Shown: positions 43,894-52,309, counted from the first letter of the stretch. The stretch: DNA of 64,000 bases from a bacterium YEK0313 (GCA_000751295.2 CCMO02000001.1:310001-374000); one strand, 5' to 3'. Translations and numbers: made by a program. Notes: a model not told the origin generated them from the letters alone.

Positions 43894-46073
43894 GCGACCA
43901 TTCCGCGGCGCCGGCGCGTCAGGGCGAGCGCGGCAAGGCTGAGCAAGAGGCAGCCGGCTCCGGCGACCAGGCGCAGCCCGGCATCGGTGCCGGTGCGCGG
44001 CAGCGTCACGGCCCTGCCCTCGCCGCCCTCCCCGACCGCCGGGCTGGTGGAACCGACGCCGCGCGTCTGGGCGACCTGACCGAACAGGGCCTGGAAGTCC
44101 CAGCCGGCCGGCAGGTTCAGCGGCAAGTCCTGGCGGGTCAGCGGCGTGCCGACTGGACGGGCCGGCGTATGGTCCACGGCAACGAGGCTCGTCTGGCTCG
44201 AGACGAGGCCATGGGCGAGAGCGAGCGCGCGGATACGTGCATCCGCGACATCGCCGGTCATCCGGTGCAGCGAGCGCTCCGCCTCGACATCGGCAATCTT
44301 GCGCCGCGCCCAGAGCTTGGAGAGGCCGCGCCCCTCGATCGCATCGGAGAGGGCGAGGTCGGCATGCCAGGTCTCGCCGGCGATCCGGCCTTCGATGCGG
44401 ACGGTCCCGGTGAGCGCGCCAACCTTCATGGCAACGACCGCCGGCTCGCCGGCATAGAGGTCGGGCATGGCGGCCGGCGTCATGTCGGCGGTCGTGCCCT
44501 CGATGCGGGCGGTGAGATCGGTGACGACCGGACGCTCCAGCTTGCCGAACAGCTCGCGCATGCGGGTCTCCACCTCGGCGACCGAACCGATATGGGTATA
44601 GCTGCCCCGGCCCATCTCCGCGCCGCGGGTCATCAGGAAGGTGTTGGGCGCCGAGCCGATGCCGACCATGAACAGGCGCGAGCGACCACGCTCGCGGGCG
44701 ATCGTGTCGATCAGCTGCTGGTCGTTGCCGATCGCGCCGTCGGTGAGAAACACCACCTGGCGGACGCGGCTCGTATCCTCCGGACGCGGATCCTCCAGCG
44801 CCGCCCGCAGGGCCGGGACCATCTCCGTGCCGCCGCGCGCCTCCAGGCCCGAGACGAACTGGCGCGCCGTGTCGAGATGCTCGGCGTCGGCCGGAACCGT
44901 ATCCGGGAACAGCTTGGTCAGCGTGTCGTCGAAGCGGACCACGTTGAACCGGTCGCCGGCCTTCAGCCGCGACAGCGCGTAGAGAAGGCTCGCCTTGGCC
45001 TGGCGCATCGACGGGCCCGACATCGATCCGGAATTGTCGATGACGAAGACGATCTCGCGCGACGCCTCGACCGTGTTCGCCGCCGACGGCGGCGTGACGA
45101 AGGCCATCAGATAATCCTCGCCGCCGATCCGTTCGCGGAACAGCCGGGCCTGCGGCGCGGCGGAGGCCGCCGCCGTCCAGGTCAGTTCGAAGTCGCGGTC
45201 GGCCGGCACTTCGCCATCGGTCAGCATGATGAAGCGGCCGGCGCCCTCGGGCCTGTCCACCACCGCGTGATAGGCGCTCTTGACTTCGCCGAGCTGGAAG
45301 CCGGGCTGCAGCTGGACGCGGATCGACACCGGATTGGTCCTGTCGTAGCGGCGCGGATCCAGCACGGGCGCAGCCATGGCGGCACGGTTCGGCACCGGAT
45401 CGACGCCATCGGCGCCCGGCCGGGGATTGTAGCGCGGTCCCATCACCAGCGGCACGCGCACGGACGAGACGCCGGCGCTCTGGCGCACAGGAGCCTGGTA
45501 TTCGATCTGCACCAGCACCGTTTCGCCGGGGCCGATATTGGCAACCGAATTGGTGAAGAGGTTCGGCCGCTGCTGCTCGACGAGGCCGGCGCGGCGGCCT
45601 TCGGCACGCGCCGCCTCATAGACCGCCCGAGCCTCGGCCCGCGGCTTGATCTCGCCGATGATGATGCGGTTGCCGACCACCATCTTGAGATAGTCGACCG
45701 CGCCATCATCGGGCAGCGGGAAGACATAGACGGCTTCGACCCACTGGTCGCTGGTGTTGCGGAATACCTGGGTGATCCGGCCGCGCACGGTGGGACCGCT
45801 CACCGCGAGATAGACATCCGTGCCGAGCCGGACCGCCTCGGTGAAGCCGGAGCCGCCGGCATTGCGGATGAGGAGGCCGCCCGACTGCATCGCGCCGGGC
45901 GTCATGGCCTCGCCGCGACCGTCTCCGGCCCGGGCATGGCCGAGAACGAGGAGACAGCCGAAAAGCGCCAGCAGAGCGGCCACGGCGTGCCTTGCGGCAC
46001 GCTCGAGCCGAGCGGCGAGGATGGTGGGGACGATGGCTCCGGCAACGGGGGGCCGGCGGATGGAGCTCGTCAT
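43890..46073 (-). CDS. Sortase substrate with VIT and vWA domains (marine proteobacterial sortase target type)
   Basis: The 727-residue protein has a signal sequence (residues about 20-50, ending GHARAG), a VIT domain (about 60-190, with VSGPTVRGRITQVFRNTSDQWVEAVYVFPLPDDGAVD and EQQRPNLFTNSVANIGPGETVLVQIEY) and a vWA domain (about 330-510) with the metal site FVIDNSGSMSGPSMRQAK. The C-terminus has the sorting signal LPRTG at 691-695, a hydrophobic stretch and RRRRGMVA. It resembles inter-alpha-trypsin-inhibitor-heavy-chain-like proteins. The cognate sortase is the next gene. Confidence 0.92.
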   Translation of the reverse strand: MTSSIRRPPVAGAIVPTILAARLERAARHAVAALLALFGCLLVLGHARAGDGRGEAMTPGAMQSGGLLIRNAGGSGFTEAVRLGTDVYLAVSGPTVRGRITQVFRNTSDQWVEAVYVFPLPDDGAVDYLKMVVGNRIIIGEIKPRAEARAVYEAARAEGRRAGLVEQQRPNLFTNSVANIGPGETVLVQIEYQAPVRQSAGVSSVRVPLVMGPRYNPRPGADGVDPVPNRAAMAAPVLDPRRYDRTNPVSIRVQLQPGFQLGEVKSAYHAVVDRPEGAGRFIMLTDGEVPADRDFELTWTAAASAAPQARLFRERIGGEDYLMAFVTPPSAANTVEASREIVFVIDNSGSMSGPSMRQAKASLLYALSRLKAGDRFNVVRFDDTLTKLFPDTVPADAEHLDTARQFVSGLEARGGTEMVPALRAALEDPRPEDTSRVRQVVFLTDGAIGNDQQLIDTIARERGRSRLFMVGIGSAPNTFLMTRGAEMGRGSYTHIGSVAEVETRMRELFGKLERPVVTDLTARIEGTTADMTPAAMPDLYAGEPAVVAMKVGALTGTVRIEGRIAGETWHADLALSDAIEGRGLSKLWARRKIADVEAERSLHRMTGDVADARIRALALAHGLVSSQTSLVAVDHTPARPVGTPLTRQDLPLNLPAGWDFQALFGQVAQTRGVGSTSPAVGEGGEGRAVTLPRTGTDAGLRLVAGAGCLLLSLAALALTRRRRGMVA

Positions 46074-46134
46074 GATCTCAAGGTCTCCTGCGATCGAGGG
46101 GGACAGGCGACCTCCCTTTTGTGCGCAGGCGCGT

Positions 46135-46242
46135 CCGCACAGTGAGCGTCGAGTTCGGCGTCTTCCGGCCATCGGCCGCACCGGCCGTCTTGTTCGCGGC
46201 CGGGCCGTGTGACACTGTGCGGCCTTGTGCGGAAATGTGCGG
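46135..46242 (+). promoter_or_regulatory. Divergent regulatory region with 10-bp-spaced TGTGCGG repeats
   Basis: TGTGCGG occurs at 46216, 46226 and 46236, spaced exactly 10 bp, that is one helical turn each, just before the HTH gene start at 46253. CCGCACAGTG (46135-46144) is a perfect inverted copy of CACTGTGCGG (46213-46222), 78 bp away on the side of the sortase operon. The layout fits cooperative binding of an HTH dimer or oligomer controlling both divergent transcripts, possibly the regulator itself. Confidence 0.55.
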
Positions 46243-46252
46243 AAGCGTTCAG

Positions 46253-47017
46253 ATGCCAGCCACCGAAAGCGAGCTGACGGGCGAACACAGCCGGGTGGTT
46301 GCGGGCATCGTGCGCAGCGAGCTGGCGCGTCGGCGCATGTCGCGCCAGGCGCTCGCCGACATGGCGCGCATCAGCATATCGACACTGGAAAAGGCGCTGG
46401 CCGGCAGCCGGCCGTTCACGCTCGCCACGACGCTGCGCCTCGAGGAAGCCCTCGGCCGATCGCTGCAGCCCGTCGGCGCGGCGCCACAGCCGCAGGCACA
46501 ACCATCGGGCCTCGCGCCGACCTCGCTCGGCGCCTATTCGCGGGCCGCCGCCGACTGGCTGACCGGCGAATATCTGACCATCCGGCCCTCGCTCGAGGAG
46601 GCCGAGGCGATCTTCGCCTATCACACCGAGATCGTCTGGGACGAGGCGGCCTCACATCTCGTCTTCCGGGAAAAGGCGCGGCTCGATGCCGCCTTCACCC
46701 AGAAAGGGTCGGTGTCGCTGCCCAACCAGTCCGGGCAGATCTATCTGGTCACCAGCGAAGCCGGGCAATATCGGCTGGCGATCCTCAACCGGCCGACGAT
46801 CACCGGCGAGCTCTACGGCCTCATCACCACGCTGCAGGTCGGGCTCGGCGGCCATCTGACGCCGGCCTCCCTGCCGCTGGCGCTGATCCCGATGCGCCAT
46901 GCACCGGCCGCCGCGCCCGGGCGCCTGCATGCCGCTGATCCCACCTACGCCGCCTGCCGCGAACGCCTGGAGCGCATCACGCGCCAGGGTTTCGCGCGTC
47001 TCGTGGCCGTCGGCTGA
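46253..47017 (+). CDS. XRE-like HTH regulator with C-terminal sensor-type domain
   Basis: The 254-residue protein has an N-terminal HTH: VVAGIVRSELARRRMSRQALADMARISISTLEKALAGSRPFTLATTLRLEEALG. Residues 90-235 (LGAYSRAAADWLTGEYLTIRPSLEEAEAIFAYHTEIVWDEAASHLVFREKARLDAAFTQKGSVSLPNQSG) form a separate domain, probably for ligand or partner sensing. It is divergent from the sortase/substrate operon and 6 bp upstream of the DUF1624 gene, so it may regulate both. The repeats overlapping its own promoter suggest autoregulation. The start ATG at 46253 was chosen over upstream frames because the repeats lie before it. Confidence 0.78.
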   Translation: MPATESELTGEHSRVVAGIVRSELARRRMSRQALADMARISISTLEKALAGSRPFTLATTLRLEEALGRSLQPVGAAPQPQAQPSGLAPTSLGAYSRAAADWLTGEYLTIRPSLEEAEAIFAYHTEIVWDEAASHLVFREKARLDAAFTQKGSVSLPNQSGQIYLVTSEAGQYRLAILNRPTITGELYGLITTLQVGLGGHLTPASLPLALIPMRHAPAAAPGRLHAADPTYAACRERLERITRQGFARLVAVG

Positions 47018-47023
47018 GGCGCC

Positions 47024-47995
47024 ATGACCGCCATTGCCCCATCGGCCGCCTCCACGCCGTCGCGACGGGCCGACCTCGTCGACCTCGCGCGCGGGCTGGC
47101 GCTCGTCGCCATGTTCATCTTCCATTTCACCTGGGACCTGTCGCTGTTCCGGCTGATCGCGACCGACATCGCCTCCGAACCGGGCTGGCGCTGGTTCGCG
47201 CGCTGCATTGCCGGCTCGTTCCTGGTCATCGTCGGCTTCAGCCTGGTGCTGGCGACCCGCAACGGCTTCAAGGCCCGCCCCTATTTCAAGCGGCTCGCCA
47301 TGGTGGCGGGCGCCGCTGCGCTGGTGACGCTCGCCACCTGGTTCGCCCTGCCAGACGCCTATATCTTCTTCGGCATCCTGCACCATATCGCCGTTGCCAG
47401 CGTGCTGGGCCTCGCCTTCGTGCAGCTGCCGCTGCTCGCCGTCGCCGGCGCGGCGATCACCGCCTTCGCGCTGCCCCCGCTCGTCGCCAGTCCGATTCTC
47501 GACAGCCCCTGGCTCGCCTGGCTCGGCCTTGGCCGCCAGCAGCTCTCGACGGCGGACTATGTGCCCGTCCTGCCCTGGTTCGGCTGCGTGCTGGCCGGCA
47601 TCCTGCTCGCACGTCTCGTGCTCGGCAGTCCCCTCGGCGCCCGCATCATGGACTGGCGCGCCGCATCCGCGCCGGCCCGGCTTCTCGCCTGGGGTGGGCG
47701 GCACAGCCTCGCCGTCTATCTCGTGCACCAGCCGGTCTTCTTCGCCGTGTTGTTCCTCGCCGCCCGGGTCGCTGCCATGCCCGCGGCCGATGCCCGCCCG
47801 TTCATCGCCGCCTGCGAGCGCAGCTGCACGGCCTCCGGCCAGGTCGCGGCCACCTGCCGGCCGGCCTGCCTTTGCACGGTCGATCGCCTGAAGCGCCTGC
47901 AGCTCTGGGACCGGGTGCTGGCCGACCGCCTCAGCGCCGACGAGCGGACGCGCATGAGCGAGATCGCGGAAGGCTGCTACGACGAGCTGCGCTGA
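47024..47995 (+). CDS. DUF1624 / heparan-alpha-glucosaminide N-acetyltransferase-like membrane protein
   Basis: The 323-residue protein opens with the family motif RRADLVDLARGLALVAMFIFHFTWDLSLF, containing the conserved His in a membrane segment, and has about seven or eight membrane segments, among them LGLAFVQLPLLAVAGAAITAFALP and HSLAVYLVHQPVFFAVLFLAA. The end, from CERSCTASGQVAATCRPACLC onward, is an unusual cysteine-rich soluble tail of about 75 residues with five cysteines. Relatives transfer acyl groups across membranes. It starts 6 bp after the HTH gene and is probably co-transcribed with it. Confidence 0.86.
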   Translation: MTAIAPSAASTPSRRADLVDLARGLALVAMFIFHFTWDLSLFRLIATDIASEPGWRWFARCIAGSFLVIVGFSLVLATRNGFKARPYFKRLAMVAGAAALVTLATWFALPDAYIFFGILHHIAVASVLGLAFVQLPLLAVAGAAITAFALPPLVASPILDSPWLAWLGLGRQQLSTADYVPVLPWFGCVLAGILLARLVLGSPLGARIMDWRAASAPARLLAWGGRHSLAVYLVHQPVFFAVLFLAARVAAMPAADARPFIAACERSCTASGQVAATCRPACLCTVDRLKRLQLWDRVLADRLSADERTRMSEIAEGCYDELR

Positions 47996-48043
47996 GGATC
48001 TTCGGTGCTTCGGTTCCGGCTCGGCCCAGACCCCCGCCCGAGC

Positions 48044-48628
48044 TCAACGCGGTCGCCGCAGCATCGGGACGAGCGTCGGTGACGAACCGGCCTGGATCGC
48101 GCCGAGCGGTTCGAAGCCATGGCGCCGGTAGAGCGGGATATTGCGCGGGTTGGACGATTCCAGATAGGCGGGCGTGTGATCGCGGTCGCAATGCGCCAGC
48201 GCATGCGCCATCAAGGCGTCGCCGTGGCCTTGGCCCTGACAGGAGGGGTCAACGCCGATCACCGGCAGGTACCAATGCGGCTCGGCCGGGTGGAACGCAG
48301 CCATCTGCTCGAATATGGCCGCGGCCTCCGCCGAAAGAGCGGGCGCGACCGTGCTGGCCATCAGCGCGCCGAGCTCCTCCTCGTCGGGATGCAGACCGGG
48401 CGGCAGCCACAGCGCGGCGCCCGCATACCCCTCGGTGCAGAAGGCGCCGCCGCCGGAGAAGGCCTTGTGCCCGAAGGCGCGGACCAGCCGCGGCATGGCC
48501 GCCAGGTACTGGTGAGCCTGCGGCCAAGTCCATCGCGCCATCGGATCCGCCGCAAAGGCGAGCACGATGGTCTCGACCGCCGGGCGCTCATCGGCCTCGG
48601 CCATGACCCTCACTGTCGGTGACATCAC
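48044..48628 (-). CDS. GNAT-family N-acetyltransferase
   Basis: The 194-residue protein has a GNAT core at the C-terminal half: VIGVDPSCQGQGHGDALMAHALA is the acetyl-CoA-binding motif A (Q-x-x-G-x-G/A form), followed by ESSNPRNIPLYRRHGFEPLG, the motif B region. The N-terminal half (AFAADPMARWTWP, CTEGYAGAALWLPPG) fits the group related to puromycin-type or small-molecule acetylases. The substrate is unknown. It converges on the DUF1624 gene, 48 bp apart, and the next minus-strand gene upstream is 81 bp away. Confidence 0.85.
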   Translation of the reverse strand: MMSPTVRVMAEADERPAVETIVLAFAADPMARWTWPQAHQYLAAMPRLVRAFGHKAFSGGGAFCTEGYAGAALWLPPGLHPDEEELGALMASTVAPALSAEAAAIFEQMAAFHPAEPHWYLPVIGVDPSCQGQGHGDALMAHALAHCDRDHTPAYLESSNPRNIPLYRRHGFEPLGAIQAGSSPTLVPMLRRPR

Positions 48629-48709
48629 GTTCGCCTCCGAAGCCGCGCGGGGCGCCGGCCGGCGCCCCGCCTGTCCATGTTCATCCCTACGCGCCGCATG
48701 CGCGATGGT

Positions 48710-49381
48710 TCACTGTCCGTGATCAGCCACCATGTGGTCGGCGAGGCTGTAGCAGTGGCTTGCCTGGTAGGCGTTCCGGCCCCGGTTCATATGCGTCAGG
48801 TTGAACGCCCTGATGGCCCGCAGCGCGCGGTGCTCCGTGAGGAATTTGACGATCGAGGCAAGGCCCCGGACCCTGACGCCGAACATGTCCTCGCCGCGGG
48901 GCACGAAATAGCTGACGTCTTCCGGCGCCGCCACGCAGTGCTCGAGGAGAGCTTCGTCGACCTGGGTCTCGTCGCGTGAACGGTCCCTGGTGAAATCGGA
49001 CAGATGCACCAGGAACAGCGCGCGGATGCCCTCCCCGTCCGGATAGAGCGAGAACAGCTCCATCCAGCTCGCATTGACGCGAACGAGCGCCTTGCCCGGC
49101 GTCGAGGGCAGACAGGACACCGACCAGTAGTGCCGCTCGGTCCGGCGCGGCATCGGGATGCAGTCGCGGCCGTATCGCCCGAGAATGTCCAGGACCGCCC
49201 CTGCCTCAGGCCGGCGCAGCAGCTTCTCGAACCGGGGGACGTATCTGAAGCGCAGTTCCAGGGACTGCTCGCGCTCGTCGGCATCGCGCAGCACCGCCCT
49301 GCCCTCCAGCCAATCGCGCTGCTGCTGGAGGTCGAGGAAACGGCGGAGGCCTGTCGGGCCGGAGCGACTCGCCGCGCTCAT
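48710..49381 (-). CDS. Unrecognised conserved-looking protein
   Basis: The 223-residue protein is not recognised. It starts MSAASRSGPTGLRRFLDLQQQRDW with GGTGGGG upstream, has no signal peptide or membrane segment, and is rich in Arg and Leu. Noticeable segments are RYVPRFEKLLRRPEAGAVLDILGRY, YWSVSCLPSTPGKALVRVNASWMELFSLY, and a C-terminal stretch NLTHMNRGRNAYQASHCYSLADHM with clustered His and Cys. No catalytic motif is evident. Codon use resembles the neighbours, so it is likely a genuine gene; its upstream region holds a partial match to the TetR-type sites found at 50.4 kb. Confidence 0.6.
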   Translation of the reverse strand: MSAASRSGPTGLRRFLDLQQQRDWLEGRAVLRDADEREQSLELRFRYVPRFEKLLRRPEAGAVLDILGRYGRDCIPMPRRTERHYWSVSCLPSTPGKALVRVNASWMELFSLYPDGEGIRALFLVHLSDFTRDRSRDETQVDEALLEHCVAAPEDVSYFVPRGEDMFGVRVRGLASIVKFLTEHRALRAIRAFNLTHMNRGRNAYQASHCYSLADHMVADHGQ

Positions 49382-49687
49382 CGCCGGCACCCCACCGGCC
49401 TGATCGATGCAGTTGCGCCGCCGCCTGCTCGCTGCGCCCGGCCGACCGTTCCGCCGCGCCCCCATCGATCGCCAGTCCCGCTCCGCATGCAGAGGCCTCT
49501 TGCTTGCCGTCGCCATGTGTCCGGCAGTCCCGCTCCGACGACGAGCGCGCCGATGCGCCGCCATCAGCGCCGGTTTGCACCCGCTCCGGTCCGCAACATT
49601 CTCGAATTATGAATCAGAATCGCGGCGACGGCATACCGGATTCTCCGGGACACCGGCACCGCACGCCATGGCCTGCGGCGACGGCCT
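49382..49687. other. Intergenic region with a partial TetR-type site
   Basis: About 305 bases without a supported gene. The only notable element is ATGAATCAGAAT at 49609-49620, an 11 of 12 match to the left part of the duplicated site ATGAATCTGAATTCAT found between the TetR and AidB-like genes. It lies 228 bases upstream of the unrecognised gene. Confidence 0.35.
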
Positions 49688-50374
49688 TCAGCCGGCCCGG
49701 CCCTCGCGCGTCCTTTGCCGCAGGTGCACGGGAGCCCTGGCGCCGGCACCGGCCGCGCGGCCGTTCAGGACGGGATTGTCAGGCCGCGCGACGGCCGCGA
49801 GGCAGAGATCGGCAATCGCCTCGGCCACTTCCGCGGCCCTTTCCCGGACGCCGCCCGTGTCGGGGGCGAGCGAGCCGACGAGGCCTTCCATGAACGCGCC
49901 GACGAGGCAGGCTCCGGCCACCTCGACGTCCACCGCCCTGAACTCACCCGCGGCGATGCCCTCCCTGATGATGGTCTCGAACACCCGCGCGATCGCACGC
50001 CGATATTTCAGCCGGGTGCTTTCCACCTCGGGATCGATCGGCTCGAAGATCAGGCCATAGGCGAGCCGCCGGCCCCGCATGGCCCGCGTCGCGAAGGTGC
50101 GGACCGCGTCGCGCACCTTCTGCGAGGGCGATCCCTCGGACACCGCAATGCCGGCGAGGACATCCACCTCGCGCTGCGAGGTCGTGCTCACGATGGCCGC
50201 GCAGAGCTCGGCCCGGGACGGGAAATAGCGGTAGATGGTGCCCACCGCGACGCTGGCGGCCGCGGCCACCGCATTCATCTGCAGATCGACGAAGCCGCCA
50301 TCCATGACGACCGAACGCGCCGCGCGCAGGATCTGCGTCTTCTTGTCGAGCGTGCGAATCTGCCTGCCGTTCAT
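49688..50374 (-). CDS. TetR-family transcriptional regulator
   Basis: The 228-residue protein has the TetR N-terminal HTH: TQILRAARSVVMDGGFVDLQMNAVAAAASVAVGTIYRYFPSRAELCAAIV. The C-terminal two thirds form a helical ligand-binding domain. It is divergent from the AidB-like acyl-CoA dehydrogenase gene across 222 bp that contains duplicated palindrome-like sites and an inverted repeat. A role as repressor of both transcripts, responding to an acyl-CoA or related ligand, fits family habits; the ligand is unknown. Confidence 0.9.
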   Translation of the reverse strand: MNGRQIRTLDKKTQILRAARSVVMDGGFVDLQMNAVAAAASVAVGTIYRYFPSRAELCAAIVSTTSQREVDVLAGIAVSEGSPSQKVRDAVRTFATRAMRGRRLAYGLIFEPIDPEVESTRLKYRRAIARVFETIIREGIAAGEFRAVDVEVAGACLVGAFMEGLVGSLAPDTGGVRERAAEVAEAIADLCLAAVARPDNPVLNGRAAGAGARAPVHLRQRTREGRAG

Positions 50375-50417
50375 CGCCGCGTCCCCCGAAAGGCGGATAT
50401 CGATATGGCCTTTCCAT

Positions 50418-50433
50418 ATGAATCCGAATTCAT
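50418..50433. promoter_or_regulatory. Operator-like site 1, ATGAATCCGAATTCAT
   Basis: The 16-mer is nearly identical to site 2 at 50502-50517, differing at one base (C versus T). Both have ATGAAT/ATTCAT ends in an imperfect palindrome, the form bound by TetR-type dimers. Site 1 lies 44 bp before the TetR gene start. The spacing between the sites is 84 bp. Confidence 0.6.
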
Positions 50434-50443
50434 TTTCATCTTG

Positions 50444-50467
50444 ATTGACGCTATCCGCAGCGTCAAT
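50444..50467. promoter_or_regulatory. Perfect 9-bp inverted repeat between the operator-like sites
   Basis: ATTGACGCT (50444-50452) and AGCGTCAAT (50459-50467) are exact inverted copies with a 6-base spacer. The element lies between the two ATGAATCYGAATTCAT sites. It might be a third protein-binding site or overlap a promoter, since TTGA occurs at 50441. Confidence 0.5.
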
Positions 50468-50501
50468 CTGCCTTCAACGTTTCGCTTTGGTGATGCGTAA
50501 A

Positions 50502-50517
50502 ATGAATCTGAATTCAT
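50502..50517. promoter_or_regulatory. Operator-like site 2, ATGAATCTGAATTCAT
   Basis: The second copy of the 16-mer lies about 80 bp before the AidB-like ATG. Start-to-start distance to site 1 is 84 bp, which equals eight turns of B-DNA at 10.5 bp per turn, so proteins bound at both would lie on the same helix face. Confidence 0.6.
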
Positions 50518-50596
50518 ATTCATATCACGCCAATCCCGCCGACGGCGCCGCCGCACCGCATTGCTGAAACACGATCACTCCGTTCCCGAGGCTCTC

Positions 50597-52309
50597 ATGA
50601 CCAAGGCTTCCCCGGCCGGCACGGCCGACAGCTCCGCCGGCCGCTACAGCACCCACGACGTCCGCAACCAGGCGCAGCCGGCGACCGGCTTCAACGCCTT
50701 TGCCGGCGATGTGGTCCTGCGCGCGGCCATCGCGCGCGAGGCGCCCTGGGCGGCGGAACGCTGCGACGCGCTCGGCGCGGTCGCAGGCGACGAACATGTG
50801 CAGGAGCTAGCGCGGCTCGCCAACCGCCACCTGCCCGAACTCCGCACGCACGACCGCTTCGGCCACCGCATCGACTGGGTCGAGTTCCATCCGAGCTGGC
50901 ACGAGCTGATGACGCTCGCCTGGCGGCATGAAGTCCCCAATCTCGCCTGGCGCACCAACCAGAAGAACGGCCACTTCGCGCGCGCAGTCCTGTCCTATCT
51001 CTGGAACCAGGTCGAGCATGGCACCGCCTGCCCGACCGGCATGGCCTATGCGTCCTATGCCGGCTTCGCGGCGGAACCCGCCCTCGCCATCTGGGCGGAG
51101 AAGGTCAAGGGGACGGAATGCGAGTTCAGCCGCAGGGAGGTCGGCGACAAGCCGTCGGTGGTGATCGGCTATGCGATGACCGAGAAGCAGGGCGGCTCGG
51201 ACCTGCGCGAGACGCAGACGACGGCACGCTTCTCGCACGCCGGCGATTATCACGGCAAGACCGCCAACTGGTACGAGCTGACGGGCCACAAATGGTTCTG
51301 CTCAGTGCCGCAGTCCGACGGCTTCTTCACGCTGGCCAAGGTCGACGGCGAGGTGACCTGCTTCTTCCTGCCGCGCACCCTGCCCGACGGCAGCTACAAC
51401 CGGTTCTTCGTGCAGCGCCTCAAGGACAAGGCCGGCAACAAGTCCAATGCATCGAGCGAAGTCGAATATGCGGGAACGCTGGCGATCCGCGTCGGCGAGG
51501 AGGGCAAGGGCATCCGCGAAATCCTGTCGCACGCGCACCTGACCCGGCTCGACTTCGCCATCGGCTCGGCCGGCCTGATGCGGCAGTCCCTGACGCTCGC
51601 TCTGCAGCATACGACGACCCGCAACGCGTTCGGCACGACCATCGCGGACCGGCCGATGATGACCCATGTCCTGGCGGACATGGCCGTGGAGGTAGAGGCC
51701 GCGACGCTGATGGCCCTGCGCGTGGCGAAGGCCACCGACCAACTCGCCGCGGTCGAGCATGAGAAGCTTCTGGCGCGCGTCGCGACGCCTGCGGCGAAGT
51801 TCTTCAACTGCTCGCGCGCGCCCTCGATCGCTTTCGAGGCGCTGCAATGCCACGGCGGCAACGGCTTCATCGAGGAGAACCCGATGGCGCGCCTTTACCG
51901 GGAAGCCCCGCTCAACAGCGTCTGGGAAGGCACCGCCAACATGATGTGCATGGACGTGCGGCGCGCCATGGCGAAGGACCCGCGCACGATCGAGGCGCTG
52001 TTCGACGAGGTCAGGCCGCTCGCCGGCCAGGACACGCGCTATGACGCAATGGTCGCGCTGGCCGAGCGGCTTGTGCGCGGGGCGGCCGCCGACGAATGTC
52101 TCGCCCGCCCGATGACCGAAGCCGTCGCCCGCATCCTGCAGGGCGCGGAGCTGCTGCGCCACAGCACGCAGGAGGTTGCCGACCTGTTTCTCGCGACACG
52201 CAATCCGGGACTGCCCGGCGCCTGGGGCGTGCACTACGGAACGCTCGGCGAGGCCGTCGGCTCCGCCACGGCCTCAGCCGTCATGCGGCGGGCCATGGTC
52301 AGCGGTTGA
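50597..52309 (+). CDS. aidB: AidB-like acyl-CoA dehydrogenase family protein
   Basis: The 570-residue protein aligns in many places with E. coli AidB: FHPSWHELMTLAWRHEVPNLAWR, the flavin region GYAMTEKQGGSDLRETQT, GHKWFCSVPQSDGFFTLAK, VQRLKDKAGNKSNASSEVEYAG, and LYREAPLNSVWEGTANMMCMDV near the C-terminus. AidB proteins bind FAD, have little true dehydrogenase activity and protect DNA during alkylation stress. The ATG at 50597 was chosen; an upstream ATG at 50561 adds 12 unconserved residues. The divergent TetR gene probably regulates it; a 3-methyladenine glycosylase gene lies 3.4 kb away. Confidence 0.88.
   Translation: MTKASPAGTADSSAGRYSTHDVRNQAQPATGFNAFAGDVVLRAAIAREAPWAAERCDALGAVAGDEHVQELARLANRHLPELRTHDRFGHRIDWVEFHPSWHELMTLAWRHEVPNLAWRTNQKNGHFARAVLSYLWNQVEHGTACPTGMAYASYAGFAAEPALAIWAEKVKGTECEFSRREVGDKPSVVIGYAMTEKQGGSDLRETQTTARFSHAGDYHGKTANWYELTGHKWFCSVPQSDGFFTLAKVDGEVTCFFLPRTLPDGSYNRFFVQRLKDKAGNKSNASSEVEYAGTLAIRVGEEGKGIREILSHAHLTRLDFAIGSAGLMRQSLTLALQHTTTRNAFGTTIADRPMMTHVLADMAVEVEAATLMALRVAKATDQLAAVEHEKLLARVATPAAKFFNCSRAPSIAFEALQCHGGNGFIEENPMARLYREAPLNSVWEGTANMMCMDVRRAMAKDPRTIEALFDEVRPLAGQDTRYDAMVALAERLVRGAAADECLARPMTEAVARILQGAELLRHSTQEVADLFLATRNPGLPGAWGVHYGTLGEAVGSATASAVMRRAMVSG

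Noticed and set aside
44169..46145. Plus-strand open frame of 658 codons opposite the sortase substrate gene
   Set aside because: It is a shadow of the VIT/vWA gene; the minus frame has signal peptide, metal site and sorting signal.
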